DNA from: Acidithiobacillus sp. HP-2
GTDB taxonomy: Bacteria > Pseudomonadota > Gammaproteobacteria > Acidithiobacillales > Acidithiobacillaceae
Assembly (NCBI RefSeq): GCF_015100155.1
Contig: NZ_JACKZA010000007.1
Coordinates: 106,788 to 170,787 of the forward strand
Length of the DNA: 64,000 bases
Direction: 5' to 3'
Positions 6,672 through 16,647 of the stretch are shown in pieces; positions within the stretch are counted from its first letter, which is position 1, and each line of letters begins with the position of its first letter. The translations under genes were made by a program, and so were the position numbers. The notes beneath the pieces were generated by a model. The model ran no database searches. It was given only the letters and a program-made list of their open reading frames with translations, and was not told the origin of the DNA.

Positions 6672-8732
6672 TCAGTGGACGTTATTACCCCATTCCACAT
6701 TTGCCGCGCTTATGGGTGGCACTGCGCGTAAGGCGCGTTTGACCAGTTGACCACTGGCATCGAGAACGCTGAGCTGATAAAAACCGGCCACCGCTGGTGT
6801 CCAGTCCACGCTGCGTAACGCCGGGTTGGATGCGAGCGGACGTCCGTCCAGCAGAAAATGAAAGGGCCGATTTCCGCCAATGATGCGAATGCTGACCGGT
6901 TCACCAACTGTCAGATGGCTTCCCGGTGCGGGGGAGGCAATTTCCAAAAGCGTACCCATGGGCTGGCGTTGCAAGGTCAGGGAACGGGTCGTCGGATGGA
7001 TATCAATCGGCTGCCCCGGCAGAATGCTGAAAACCTTGGCGAGGATGGGGATGGCGGCGAGCGCTGTTTCACCGGGCAGGGCGGCGCCATTGGGTTGGCC
7101 AATCCAGACTGCTGCGGCGTAGCGGTGATTATATCCAATGGCCCAGTCGTCGCGATTTCCGGCGCTGGTACCGGTTTTCCAGGCAATGCCACCAGGACCA
7201 CCAAAAGGGAAGGGACGATTGAGGATGGCGGTAACATCTTCCGCTGCATAAGGAGATAACAGACGGCGTGCGCGGCGATGTTGACCGGCAATCAGGTGCA
7301 AGCGTTCGACGACACCATCGTTAGCCAGTCCTGTGTATAGTGCCAGTAAGCGGCGCATGGAAATCCCGGCACCACCCAGGGCCAGAGGCAGGGCGGGATC
7401 CGCGCCATAGGGGAGCAACAACGGCGTACCGGCAGCCCGCAGATGTGCCGCAAAGCGCAGGGGGCCGTAGGCTTCGATAAGATCTACGGCCGGCACATTC
7501 AGGGAGCGTCGTAATGCGGTAGTTGCGGTGACGACCCCCATATAGCGGTCATTATAATCATTAGGTTCATAAGCGCCGAAATTGCTGGGAAAATCAGCTA
7601 CATTGGTGCTTGGGCGGATGATTCCGGCTGCAAAGCCGAGGCCATATAAAAAAGGCTTGAGGGCGGAGCCCGGAGACCGAATAGCGCGGGTCATATCGAC
7701 AAAACCATCGCGCTGGACATTACCCCAATCACCACTATAAATCGCACGGATGCCTTTTGTCTTGAGGCTGACAACCACTATAGCGATGCTCTCCGAGGGG
7801 GCCATCTGCTGCAGGGCATGTTGGGCGATGTCGGCCACCGCGCGATCCATGGGCGCATCAATTGTGCTATGCGTCCCGCTGGGTAGTGTCGAGGCTACCT
7901 GGGGAGAAAGCAGAGGCATGGGATAGAGCCGTTGCGGCAGCGCAGTTGCCAGAGCACGCTCCAGTGCTGCCTTCGAAATAATGCCCCGGCGTTGTGCTTC
8001 GCGCAGAATCTGATTGCGGGTGGCAAGAGCCGCGCGAGGGTGGGTCAATGGATTCAGCCGATTGGGATTGCGCACCATCATGACCAGAAAAGCCGCTTGT
8101 GCCGGACCCAAGGTACGTGGAGACTGATTGAACCAGGCATGCGCAGCCGCCTCGATACCCTGAATGTTGCCACCCTCAGGAGCCAGTGACAGCCACATGC
8201 CCAGCACCGCAGACTTGGAATAATGTTCATACAGCGAAATAGCCTGCAGGGCCTCCACAATTTTGACGGGCAGGGTGCGTGGTGCCGGATGGAGCATGCG
8301 GGTGACCTGCATGGTGAGGGTAGACGCACCGGAAACTACGTGCCCCGCCATGATCATCTGTCCGGCAGCACGGATGATGGCGAAGGGGTCAATACCGGGA
8401 TCCCAGGCGAAATTCTGGTCCTCAATGGCGATCAGCATCTGGATCAGGACTGGACTGACCCGCTTTGCGGGCGTGGCAAACGCCCATTGCTGTTGGTGAT
8501 TGAGAAACATACTCAACACGTGGCCGTGGCGGTCGTAAATGATGCGCCCCTCCTGCTTCAGCGTCTGGGTATCGGGCGGCATGAACCAGGCAATGACGGC
8601 CACCAGAATGATGCTGAGCAGCAGCCAGTGTCCGCAGCGACGCCACCAGGCGTAGCGGCCCCGAGGCCAGAGGCAGCGTCGGCCCCCGCGCAAAATGCTC
8701 GCAAATATTCTGTCCGTCTTGCGCCCACTCAT
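6672..8732 (-). CDS. pbpC: Penicillin-binding protein 1C, bifunctional glycosyltransferase/transpeptidase
   Basis: 686 residues. An N-terminal membrane anchor (about 34-51) is followed by a GT51 glycosyltransferase domain with EDQNF (catalytic Glu near 104) and ASTLTMQ. The transpeptidase domain has S356-A-L-K (SxxK), S410-L-N (SxN) and K519-T-G-T. A C-terminal BiPBP_C immunoglobulin-like domain closes the protein. It polymerises and cross-links peptidoglycan on the periplasmic side. It begins seven bases after the stop of the alpha-2-macroglobulin gene. This pairing is conserved in many Gram-negatives and is thought to combine protease trapping with cell-wall repair. Confidence 0.95.
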   Translation of the reverse strand: MSGRKTDRIFASILRGGRRCLWPRGRYAWWRRCGHWLLLSIILVAVIAWFMPPDTQTLKQEGRIIYDRHGHVLSMFLNHQQQWAFATPAKRVSPVLIQMLIAIEDQNFAWDPGIDPFAIIRAAGQMIMAGHVVSGASTLTMQVTRMLHPAPRTLPVKIVEALQAISLYEHYSKSAVLGMWLSLAPEGGNIQGIEAAAHAWFNQSPRTLGPAQAAFLVMMVRNPNRLNPLTHPRAALATRNQILREAQRRGIISKAALERALATALPQRLYPMPLLSPQVASTLPSGTHSTIDAPMDRAVADIAQHALQQMAPSESIAIVVVSLKTKGIRAIYSGDWGNVQRDGFVDMTRAIRSPGSALKPFLYGLGFAAGIIRPSTNVADFPSNFGAYEPNDYNDRYMGVVTATTALRRSLNVPAVDLIEAYGPLRFAAHLRAAGTPLLLPYGADPALPLALGGAGISMRRLLALYTGLANDGVVERLHLIAGQHRRARRLLSPYAAEDVTAILNRPFPFGGPGGIAWKTGTSAGNRDDWAIGYNHRYAAAVWIGQPNGAALPGETALAAIPILAKVFSILPGQPIDIHPTTRSLTLQRQPMGTLLEIASPAPGSHLTVGEPVSIRIIGGNRPFHFLLDGRPLASNPALRSVDWTPAVAGFYQLSVLDASGQLVKRALRAVPPISAANVEWGNNVH

Positions 8733-8739
8733 GCGGTGT

Positions 8740-11700
8740 TCATGAGGCAGGCGGTGCTGTCACGCTGACCTTGCGCCCAGCGCTGCGGGCGAAGATGGAA
8801 GGGTGAAACATGTCGCTTAGCGTAACGCCGGGCAGAAGATAATGCCCCGGAGTGACGGCGCGCAACAAAATGGCCGTCTTGAAATCGGGTATCCCGTCGC
8901 CGTCGAAAGCCTGACTGTCTTTGGGGGCCATTTTGAAGGCGGCTTCGTAGCGGTCATCGGTAGCCGCAGTGGCTTCCGGAGTGCTGAGGTTTTTGAGCCA
9001 GGGCAGCCCATGCACCTTGCCCGCCGAGAGGTCGCCTGCCAGTTCCCAGCCCGGTGGCAGACCCATGTTGAGCAGTGCACGATGGGGTAAATTATCGCTG
9101 ATGCTCCCTTTCAGAACGACGACGAAGACGGTGTTCTGCGGCAGGGAGTCAGGCTGCAGGGGCTTGCCCGAGAGTGAATAAAAAGCCTGGCTGACAGTCA
9201 TCCCCTGGTCGGCAGCCGGAGGGGGGCCGCTGGTGATGCCTGTCGTGCTGAGGGCTACTGTCAGGGCTTTGCTGCCAAGATTACGGATGTTGATTGCCTG
9301 TCTCAGAGGCAGAACAACGGGTCCAGTCTGCTGGATGGTTCGCTGACCCCATTGCACATGCACTGGTTGATTGTTGCCGCCTAGTACGCCATCGGCGTAA
9401 AGCGCCCAGGCGAGTTCCTGGGTCGTCAGACTATCGGGTTCCAGTCCCGCGCCGGGCAGATTCTGCCGTAATTTGACCAGGGCATCGGGCATCAGTCCGG
9501 TCTGGGCAATGATTGTCGGTACTGCCCAGGCATCCCGTAAAGGTGAACCGAAGGCCGCATCCCAGTCTGAGCGTCCCCACCACCAGTCGCCGCCAATGGG
9601 CCCCTGACTTTTGATGGCTTTTTGCAAGGCCTGCCCGGCCAAATGGCGTTCGCCAATGGTGTTCAATGCCGAGCCCAGTTGTGCCAGGGCCAAGGGCATG
9701 GTGAGCTGATCCATGTGTCTTGCCAGCATACGGATGGCTCCTGCTGGCGCTTTCCCAGCCAGACTCAGGTCGTAGACTGCATAAATGCGATCAAATACCG
9801 GGTGGCTTTCCTCTTCCACCTCATTACTCAGCCAGTGCAGGGCCTGGTCGATGGTGGGTTGCGGCACCGTTGCACCGGCTTTTTGAGCGCGCAGGAGAAA
9901 TTCTGTGGCAAAAGCCGTGAGCCAGGGCTGGGCGTCACCATTATTGGACCAGAGCCCGAAAGCGCCATCATAACGCTGATCATTGAGGACCTGATTCACG
10001 TAATCCTGAAGCTTGGCGGCTTGTTCCGGGGTGATGAGCGGAGGTTTCAGAATGGTCAGCGGTAAACCCTGGCTGGCGGCATTGAGCAGTGAGTGACAAT
10101 GCCAACCCTGATACAGCGCCTGCACGTAGGCTTTGGGGTTGAAGGGCAGGGTGTTGCCCAATGTTACTGCAGTGGTGCTGGAGCCGGGAATGAAGCCTTG
10201 CAGATCCGGCTTGAGGAGATGCTGGCTTCCGGCTGCCAGGGTCAGCCTATGGTTTTTGGAAACCGGGGGCTGGGTAGAATGCACAACCATATCCCAATGG
10301 CGGATGAGTTGGTATCCACCTGGTCCGGTAATACGTAGGGTCAGATGAGCGGTCCCTTCTCCCGTGCCGGTCAGGGTAACCGGCAAGAGATGCATGGCCT
10401 GCACTTTCAAAAAGGTTTTGTGCTGACCATTATTCCCGACCTGAATGGGTCCGGTAGCGGTGACTACACTTTGATAGTTGCCTGCGGGCAGCTTCAGGTT
10501 CTGCAGCATGAGCGTGGCCTCGGCGTTATCACCGGGGGACAAAAAGCGGGGCAGCAGCAAATTGGCGATGAGCCGGTTGCGGACGATAATGTCGGCATTG
10601 CCAGCACCCACTGCATCTCCCTGCCAGGTCACGGCCATGAGATGTAATGCGCCATTGAACTCCGGAACATCAATGGGAAGTTCCGCAACCCCGGCACTGT
10701 TGGCCTGCACCGGACCGGCAAATAGTGCCACCACCTTCTGGGGAATGGGACGCACGGCCGGGCCGAAGTTGGCTCCGGCCCCATTTTGCAGGAGTGCCTC
10801 ATAGCCGGTAGGTCGCGCCAGTAACGCAGCGTAGTTGTCTGCTACGCTGATATCCAGCCGCCGTTTCCCGAAAAAATGATGCAGCGGATTCGGGTTGGGA
10901 AACTGGGTAAGGTTGAGAATCCCCTGATCGACAGCCGCCAGCGTCACGTAGGCACCGGGTCGGGTTTTAACAGGAATCCGGATGATTTGCCGGGGGCGAT
11001 AAACAGGTTGCACATCAAAATGAACAGGGATGGCGCGCTCGCCAGGCTTGAGACCCAGCCAGGTCAGGCCGATGGCGCGTTCTGGCGCCTCGCTGGCACT
11101 GGCTGGCCGAAACACATCGACCAGCGCATAAGCACCCGCTCCCCAGCTTTTTTCCACCGGAATATGCAGGGTGATGCCGCCCTTGGGTAAATTGAAATTT
11201 TTCAGAGACAGGATTTTGTCGTTGGCGAGCACCAGCACGGCCGGGCCGCCAAAGGGAGCATCAATATGGATATCTGCCGTGCTGCCTGCCGCATATTCTG
11301 CCGTGTTACTGCGTACTGAAACCCGTTGGGGTACACCCGGATTGGCACTGGTCTGCCAGCCGGAGTAAAAAATCGCGGAACTGGCTGCCAGCCCACCGCG
11401 CGCCTCAATGACCCGCAGTCGGTAACGACCATAATCCAGCACCGGCAATTGCAGGGTATAGGCATGACCGGCGGGTAAGCTGATATTTTTCTTCAGTACA
11501 GGATGGTCAACGTAGCTATATCCCCAACTGGCTACGCCGTGTTGCATGAAAATGTTCCATTGCGAAGACTGTCGGACTACTTCGATTTGTACGGGCATGG
11601 CGCTGGGCTTGCCGTCTGGTGCCAAAGCCACAATATGAAACTCCGGTATTTTCCCTGCGGCTACCGTGTCATTTTTAAAGGCATTTTCGATGCCAATAAG

Positions 11701-14223
11701 GGGATGGTCTGGGGTTACCGGCAAAACGATTTCGCCGCTTACCGGACGGCCAGAAGGCTCATTGATGGATACCGCGACATGGGCTTCCAGAAAACGCGTG
11801 CTATCAGGTAGTTGCTTTAAGTTGATGGATACTTGTGTCTGGCCTTCAGCATCGGTGTCCGGCAGTGTCGGCTCCTGGACCGGGGCGGTAAATATTTCGC
11901 CATGTAGTCCGAACTGATAGTTCTGCCATTGCGGATAGGGCGTAGGACCACTGCTCAGGCTGATCCGCGCCGTTCCCGACAAATGCGCACCCGGAGCGCC
12001 GTAAAGATAACGTGCCTCTACCGGCCACTGCAGGGCCTGTCCGGCCGGAATGGGCTTGGCTGTTCCCAGTTTGACAGCCAGAGTTGGCGGTACAAAGGCA
12101 GATACGGTAAAGCTTTCCTGCGCCAGGGCAGGCTCCTTGAGACCGGTCGCCAGACTCACACTCCAGTTGCCATCCTGAGCGGCCAGGGGTAGTTTGACGG
12201 GTACGGCAATGGCATCATCGTCAGACAATTTTGGAACCGTATCCAGAAATACCTGCCCACCGGGCCGCCGCACAATGAGATGTAGAGGCAAATTCAGCGG
12301 TTGACCTGCGGCGCTGCGATAAATGGCCGCCACATGGACTGTCTCGCCAGGGCGATAAATGCCCCGGTCCAGCCACAGGAATGGACTGACCGGTTGCAGT
12401 GCCGGGCGTCCGGAAATGCCGCGCCCGGACAAATTCAGCGGCGAGTTTTCGAGATTGAACAAGGTAAATTCATTATCCGGCCCATAAATGTGCAGGGCAG
12501 CCGGGCTTTGCCCACCACTGCCCTGGAGAATGGGTTTGGGGAAAAAGGCAATGCCATCGGCGTTGGTCTGGACGGTCTGGAGGATATCATTGTCCTGGGC
12601 AATGAGTTTCACACTGACGCCACTCCAGGGGCTGGCATCCGTATAATGGCGGATCTGCACATATAATCCATTGCGGCCCTGCCAGACGGTAGGTGCCAGA
12701 TTGGTGCGCAATACCAGTTGCACGCTGTTCAGGCCGCCGTTAGGGTTGGGCGTACCATCTCCCGGACTGATCTCAATGGCATAGAGCCCGGGTTTCTGCA
12801 GGATTTTGGGCAGTGGCAATATACTGTGCATCAAACGGTTGGCGCTGAAATGCGGAATATCCGCGCTGCCTTGCCAAATCGTCAGGCTGTTCTGGTTGTT
12901 CAGGGTGGATTCGCTCTCGTCCTGGTTCAGCAGTGGGTGGTTGGCCACAAAAGCCAGCAAGGCACGTTCTGGTACCCGATTGATTTTCAGTTTAACTCTG
13001 GAAATATTGATACTGGAAAAACCTACGGCGGGGGACAGTGATGCCGGGATAATGAAGCGCCCGGTATCGGTGATGATGCTGGGAGAACGGTTGGGCAGGG
13101 TCAATGTGACTGTTTGTGCCTTGGCCAGAACAGCGCCGGCAATGGCGGGCAGACCCGCACGGATATGCATCTGGGTACTGCTGCCAGCGGGCAGGCCGCT
13201 GATGCAGATGCCGCCATTTTCGCGAACCACGGCGACATGCGCCTGGGCAGGCGAAAAAGTCACCCAGTTGCTGGCATGAAAATCCGGGGCCTCGGAGAGT
13301 GGTGCCGTAAACTGGACGCAGGTACGGGTGGGGAACTGGTTGGTATCGGGTGTGATTTTCTGAACCTTGAAACCGTAGTGCATTACGGTTTTTTTCAGAT
13401 CGACAGCCACTTGCGCATTGCCGGGATAAGCGCGATACATGGCCTCGAGCAGATGGATTTCACCGAGATGATCGTCCTCTGCAGCCAGTGCTTTCTGCAG
13501 AAGCTGCAAAGTCGGAAGCAGGAGAGTGACATGCGGTTTCTGGCTGTAGATATTACGATCATAAGCCAGATAGGCAGCATATTTAGTCTCTTTTGCAGAG
13601 CTCCGATCCCGCTTTTGCAGGGCATTGGCCAGATGCCACCAGATTCGCGGGTCGGAACTGTCTCCGAGGGCAATACGTTTTTGGTAGTCGGTGACGGCTG
13701 CAGACCAGTCTTCTGCCGAATAGGCCTGATTGGCCCTGCTGAGCGCGTCGCCGCGCTGTTTTTGTTTCCAGCTTTCATATTGCTTCTGCAGGGTTGCAGC
13801 CTGAACCGTATTTCCGGATTGCAGGGCATTATGAATGGCTATTTCCTTATCCTGACAATTTTTGCGAAAACTCTGGCCCAGAGCCGAATACTCCAGTGTG
13901 CTGGCATAGTTTTCTGCGTCATTTCCCAGACCGGGCAGAACATGGGACAAATGGATGACCGGGACGGTAGTAGTGCTTGGTGCGGGGCTGGTCGATGCAG
14001 TAGTAATCGAGGTGCCCAAAGCCCCGGAGTGATCTGGAGCTGCGGATGGGGATGATCTCCCGGTGTCATTTGTGGATTTGGATAAGTGGCTGTTATTGGT
14101 CTTGGCCGAATGGGCTGTTGTGCCTTGTCTGGTGCTGAAAGACCATGCCGCAAATGCGATGAGTGCCAGCAGTAATGTGATGACTATCCATAGGGTTCGG
14201 GAACTGATTTTATGTTGCGTCAT
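8740..14223 (-). CDS. Bacterial alpha-2-macroglobulin family protein (large periplasmic, probably thioester-less)
   Basis: 1827 residues, the normal size for the family. The N-terminus has a single hydrophobic anchor (about 10-28) without a lipobox Cys, then a Ser/Thr-rich linker. MG domains follow (for example WLDRGIYRPGETVHV, the MG2-type signature), then an A2M domain and an alpha-helical thioester-domain repeat. Where active members carry Cys-x-Glu-Gln, this protein reads GWHCHSLLNAAS: the Cys is there but the Glu-Gln is not, so a thioester cannot form. It is transcribed just ahead of pbpC, the known partner. Probably anchored in the inner membrane, protecting the envelope from foreign proteases or acting as scaffold. 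Confidence 0.9.
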   Translation of the reverse strand: MTQHKISSRTLWIVITLLLALIAFAAWSFSTRQGTTAHSAKTNNSHLSKSTNDTGRSSPSAAPDHSGALGTSITTASTSPAPSTTTVPVIHLSHVLPGLGNDAENYASTLEYSALGQSFRKNCQDKEIAIHNALQSGNTVQAATLQKQYESWKQKQRGDALSRANQAYSAEDWSAAVTDYQKRIALGDSSDPRIWWHLANALQKRDRSSAKETKYAAYLAYDRNIYSQKPHVTLLLPTLQLLQKALAAEDDHLGEIHLLEAMYRAYPGNAQVAVDLKKTVMHYGFKVQKITPDTNQFPTRTCVQFTAPLSEAPDFHASNWVTFSPAQAHVAVVRENGGICISGLPAGSSTQMHIRAGLPAIAGAVLAKAQTVTLTLPNRSPSIITDTGRFIIPASLSPAVGFSSINISRVKLKINRVPERALLAFVANHPLLNQDESESTLNNQNSLTIWQGSADIPHFSANRLMHSILPLPKILQKPGLYAIEISPGDGTPNPNGGLNSVQLVLRTNLAPTVWQGRNGLYVQIRHYTDASPWSGVSVKLIAQDNDILQTVQTNADGIAFFPKPILQGSGGQSPAALHIYGPDNEFTLFNLENSPLNLSGRGISGRPALQPVSPFLWLDRGIYRPGETVHVAAIYRSAAGQPLNLPLHLIVRRPGGQVFLDTVPKLSDDDAIAVPVKLPLAAQDGNWSVSLATGLKEPALAQESFTVSAFVPPTLAVKLGTAKPIPAGQALQWPVEARYLYGAPGAHLSGTARISLSSGPTPYPQWQNYQFGLHGEIFTAPVQEPTLPDTDAEGQTQVSINLKQLPDSTRFLEAHVAVSINEPSGRPVSGEIVLPVTPDHPLIGIENAFKNDTVAAGKIPEFHIVALAPDGKPSAMPVQIEVVRQSSQWNIFMQHGVASWGYSYVDHPVLKKNISLPAGHAYTLQLPVLDYGRYRLRVIEARGGLAASSAIFYSGWQTSANPGVPQRVSVRSNTAEYAAGSTADIHIDAPFGGPAVLVLANDKILSLKNFNLPKGGITLHIPVEKSWGAGAYALVDVFRPASASEAPERAIGLTWLGLKPGERAIPVHFDVQPVYRPRQIIRIPVKTRPGAYVTLAAVDQGILNLTQFPNPNPLHHFFGKRRLDISVADNYAALLARPTGYEALLQNGAGANFGPAVRPIPQKVVALFAGPVQANSAGVAELPIDVPEFNGALHLMAVTWQGDAVGAGNADIIVRNRLIANLLLPRFLSPGDNAEATLMLQNLKLPAGNYQSVVTATGPIQVGNNGQHKTFLKVQAMHLLPVTLTGTGEGTAHLTLRITGPGGYQLIRHWDMVVHSTQPPVSKNHRLTLAAGSQHLLKPDLQGFIPGSSTTAVTLGNTLPFNPKAYVQALYQGWHCHSLLNAASQGLPLTILKPPLITPEQAAKLQDYVNQVLNDQRYDGAFGLWSNNGDAQPWLTAFATEFLLRAQKAGATVPQPTIDQALHWLSNEVEEESHPVFDRIYAVYDLSLAGKAPAGAIRMLARHMDQLTMPLALAQLGSALNTIGERHLAGQALQKAIKSQGPIGGDWWWGRSDWDAAFGSPLRDAWAVPTIIAQTGLMPDALVKLRQNLPGAGLEPDSLTTQELAWALYADGVLGGNNQPVHVQWGQRTIQQTGPVVLPLRQAINIRNLGSKALTVALSTTGITSGPPPAADQGMTVSQAFYSLSGKPLQPDSLPQNTVFVVVLKGSISDNLPHRALLNMGLPPGWELAGDLSAGKVHGLPWLKNLSTPEATAATDDRYEAAFKMAPKDSQAFDGDGIPDFKTAILLRAVTPGHYLLPGVTLSDMFHPSIFARSAGRKVSVTAPPAS

Positions 14224-14480
14224 ATATTTTCTCTGTATAATCGGCCTGATAGATCATTGGTATGTGTAACTAACTGCCAGAAAAAGACAAAATCAGCGGT
14301 TATTGATAATTTCGAATAATAGTTTAAACGTGTTCGGATAACAATGTGGAAAGGATAGATAATTTCAGAAAAAGTAATGCGTGATATACTGTTTGCAGTA
14401 GATTTTCGTTTCGGCCTGTTTAATTGTTGCGATGTCGTTGTTTTGTTTATTACTGTTCCCGTTAAATAATAGGAGTGTTC

Positions 14481-14753
14481 ATGTTTGCCCTTAAAGTTTT
14501 ATTCGCCGATGAAAATGCCGCCAGGGAAGCCATTTCCAGTATTCGCGAGGCCGGGATGGAAAAGCATGCGGATCATCCTGATTACTATGCAGCGCTGCAA
14601 AAACTGCTACAGCAGCCTTTACGGTGCAGCCCCGCTGTTTTTGCCGAGAAGGATGTCATCTCCTGTGAATTTTATGGTTTTGACGAGAAAGAATCGGCGA
14701 TGGTGGAAGCGGCTTTTCTGGATGTAGGGGCGCTGGAGGTGGTAGTCGAATAG
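14481..14753 (+). CDS. Conserved-looking small protein of unknown function
   Basis: 90 residues from the ATG at 14481, with a strong AGGAG at 14471-14475 five bases upstream; an overlapping GTG at 14475 is not a sensible start. It is acidic and soluble, without signal peptide or membrane segment. A beta-alpha-beta beginning (MFALKVLFADENAAREAISSIREAG) and a matching C-terminal part (ISCEFYGFDEKESAMVEAAFLDVGALEVVVE) suggest a small ferredoxin-like alpha/beta fold. It stands alone between two minus-strand operons. I do not recognise the family. Confidence 0.7.
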   Translation: MFALKVLFADENAAREAISSIREAGMEKHADHPDYYAALQKLLQQPLRCSPAVFAEKDVISCEFYGFDEKESAMVEAAFLDVGALEVVVE

Positions 14754-14791
14754 TCGGGTATCGGCTGGCGGGTTCCCGATTCATTGGGCAA

Positions 14792-16090
14792 TCAACCCGC
14801 CCGTACCACGGGAATGTCTGACCACGTGCTCAGATAATGGGGGGAGCGGTTTCCGGCACGCATGGCCCAAGCTCTTTCGGCCCGCAGCTCGGCCACCCCA
14901 AATCCTGGAGCCGCTTTACCATAACGCTTTTGTAGCAGCGTCAGCACATCAGCCAAGGCTTTTTTCTGTGCATCGTCGGGTGTAATTGCATCATCTTCCG
15001 GAATAAACAGGCTCCGGGTTTCCGGCATGTTCACATCCTGCAAGGCACTCAGCAAAATGCCGGATTTGATATAACGCACGCCTGGTCGATAGGCTTCTGC
15101 CAGAGCGGCTTTGACCGCCTGCCACAGATCCTGGTAATGATTGCTCGGATTCGCCAGCGGGCGAAAGGCCACTCCCGAATAATAACGTCCCCGATGGGGC
15201 GAGCTGCGAATTTGTATCTGGACGCCTTGGGCTTTTTGACCGTTCTGACGTAACTTGGCTGCGCAACGCTGGGTATGTACGGACAGGCTTTCTTCCAGAT
15301 CCGTGAGGCTTTCTACGGCTTGGCCAAAAGAACGACTGCATTGAATATGCTGCCTTTTCTGGGGTATCTGTTCCAGCTGCAGACAGGAAATACCCTGCAA
15401 CTCCTGCTGGGTACGGGCTAACACGACGCCATAACGTTGACGGATAGCGATGGGATCCGCCCGTAAAAATTCCGCAATCTGCTGAATATTCTGGCGGCGC
15501 AGGGACTCGCCGAGCTGTCTGCCGATACCCCAGACCGCATCAATAGGGGTATCCTGAAGCCACTGGACCTTCTGGTCGTCGGGAATGTTGTCCCAGTCAC
15601 AAACGCCTTCTGCCACGCGCCCTTTTTTAGCCCAGTGATTGCAGAGTTTGGCCAGGGTTTTTGAAGGACCCATGCCGACACAAACAGGCAGGCCCAATTC
15701 CTTGCGAACGCGATGCCGGACTGCACTGCCCCAGCGCAGCGCTTCCTTTCCGCTGACTGGAATATGCAGAAATGACTCATCAATGCTGTAGATTTCCTGT
15801 GCAGCGCTGAGGCTGTCCAGTAAGCGCATCATTCGCGCCGATAATTCTCCATAAAGGGCATAGTTGGAAGACAGTACGACTACCCCCTGCTGTTTGGCCA
15901 GCTTCTGCCACTGAAAATAGGGGGTGCCCATGCCGATTTTCAGGGCCTTGGCTTCGGCGGACCGGGATACGGCACAACCGTCATTATTGCTGAGGATGAC
16001 CACGGGGCGGCCCTCCAGCTGTGGCGCAAACAGGCGTTCGCAGGATACGTAGAAATTGTTGGCATCCACCAGTGCAAAGCGCAAGTTCAC
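14792..16090 (-). CDS. umuC: Y-family DNA polymerase V catalytic subunit
   Basis: 432 residues, close to UmuC of enteric bacteria. The polymerase core is plain: FALVDANNFYVSCERLFAP with the first metal-binding Asp, VVILSNNDGCAVSRSAEAK, and YSIDESFLHI with the second acidic pair. A helix-hairpin-helix region, little-finger domain and the C-terminal UmuC-specific segment follow. It performs error-prone synthesis past DNA lesions together with UmuD'. It overlaps umuD by four bases, so they are translationally coupled. Confidence 0.95.
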   Translation of the reverse strand: MNLRFALVDANNFYVSCERLFAPQLEGRPVVILSNNDGCAVSRSAEAKALKIGMGTPYFQWQKLAKQQGVVVLSSNYALYGELSARMMRLLDSLSAAQEIYSIDESFLHIPVSGKEALRWGSAVRHRVRKELGLPVCVGMGPSKTLAKLCNHWAKKGRVAEGVCDWDNIPDDQKVQWLQDTPIDAVWGIGRQLGESLRRQNIQQIAEFLRADPIAIRQRYGVVLARTQQELQGISCLQLEQIPQKRQHIQCSRSFGQAVESLTDLEESLSVHTQRCAAKLRQNGQKAQGVQIQIRSSPHRGRYYSGVAFRPLANPSNHYQDLWQAVKAALAEAYRPGVRYIKSGILLSALQDVNMPETRSLFIPEDDAITPDDAQKKALADVLTLLQKRYGKAAPGFGVAELRAERAWAMRAGNRSPHYLSTWSDIPVVRAG

Positions 16091-16557
16091 TGTCCCAGAC
16101 TATGAATCACGTGCCGCACCACACCCCAGATAACCAGTTCCTGTTCGGGGTCCAGCAAAATGGGTGGGTACGCACTATTGCCGGGCAGCAAAGCGGGCTT
16201 CCCGGTGTGTTTTCCCAGCTTCTTGACGGTCAGTTCTCCATCTATGGCGGCAATGACAATATGACCTTCCCGGGCATCAATGGCACGATCCACAATCAGC
16301 AGATCACCATCGTGGATGCCATAGTCCAGCATGGAATCGCCGGAAACTTTGAGAAAAAAACTGGCATCGGGGTGAGGCAGCAAGTGTTCGTGCAAGTCCA
16401 GAGACCGTTCGACATGATCATCGGCAGGAGAAGGAAATCCGGCTGGAATGCGTGATGCGTACAGCGGTCTTTTTAAAGGCGCAGATTGGCTGGGCGGGTA
16501 AAAAATGATCGGTTCACCCTCCGCCTTGTCGGACCCGCTGGATCTTGAATACCCCAT
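16087..16557 (-). CDS. umuD: UmuD-type self-cleaving translesion accessory protein (LexA/S24 family)
   Basis: 156 residues from the ATG at 16557, chosen because GGAG lies eight bases upstream; the in-frame GTG at 16566 has no properly spaced site. An Ala-Gly cleavage site sits in IPAGFPSP, followed by the S24 peptidase core: Ser nucleophile in SGDSM and Lys base in DGELTVKKL. RecA-stimulated cleavage yields UmuD', which joins UmuC. No clear CTG-N10-CAG LexA box is seen upstream, so SOS control, if present, uses another operator. Confidence 0.92.
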   Translation of the reverse strand: MGYSRSSGSDKAEGEPIIFYPPSQSAPLKRPLYASRIPAGFPSPADDHVERSLDLHEHLLPHPDASFFLKVSGDSMLDYGIHDGDLLIVDRAIDAREGHIVIAAIDGELTVKKLGKHTGKPALLPGNSAYPPILLDPEQELVIWGVVRHVIHSLGQ

Positions 16558-16593
16558 GATTTTCACTCCGCTATAGGAATACTGAATATGATA

Positions 16594-16619
16594 ACAAAAA
16601 GCCCCCTGAAAAGGGGGCT
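16594..16619 (-). terminator. Rho-independent terminator of the amino-acid permease gene
   Basis: The stem AGCCCCCT/AGGGGGCT (16600-16607 with 16612-16619) has a four-base loop. Read on the minus strand it is followed by TTTTTGT. It lies about 30 bases past the permease stop and just upstream of umuD, separating the two transcription units. Confidence 0.85.
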
Positions 16620-16647
16620 GGATAATATATGCACTGGTGAGCCGTAA

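Noticed and set aside
16558..16600. LexA (SOS) box ahead of umuD
   Set aside because: No CTG-N10-CAG or other clear dyad was found; the only structure is the permease terminator.
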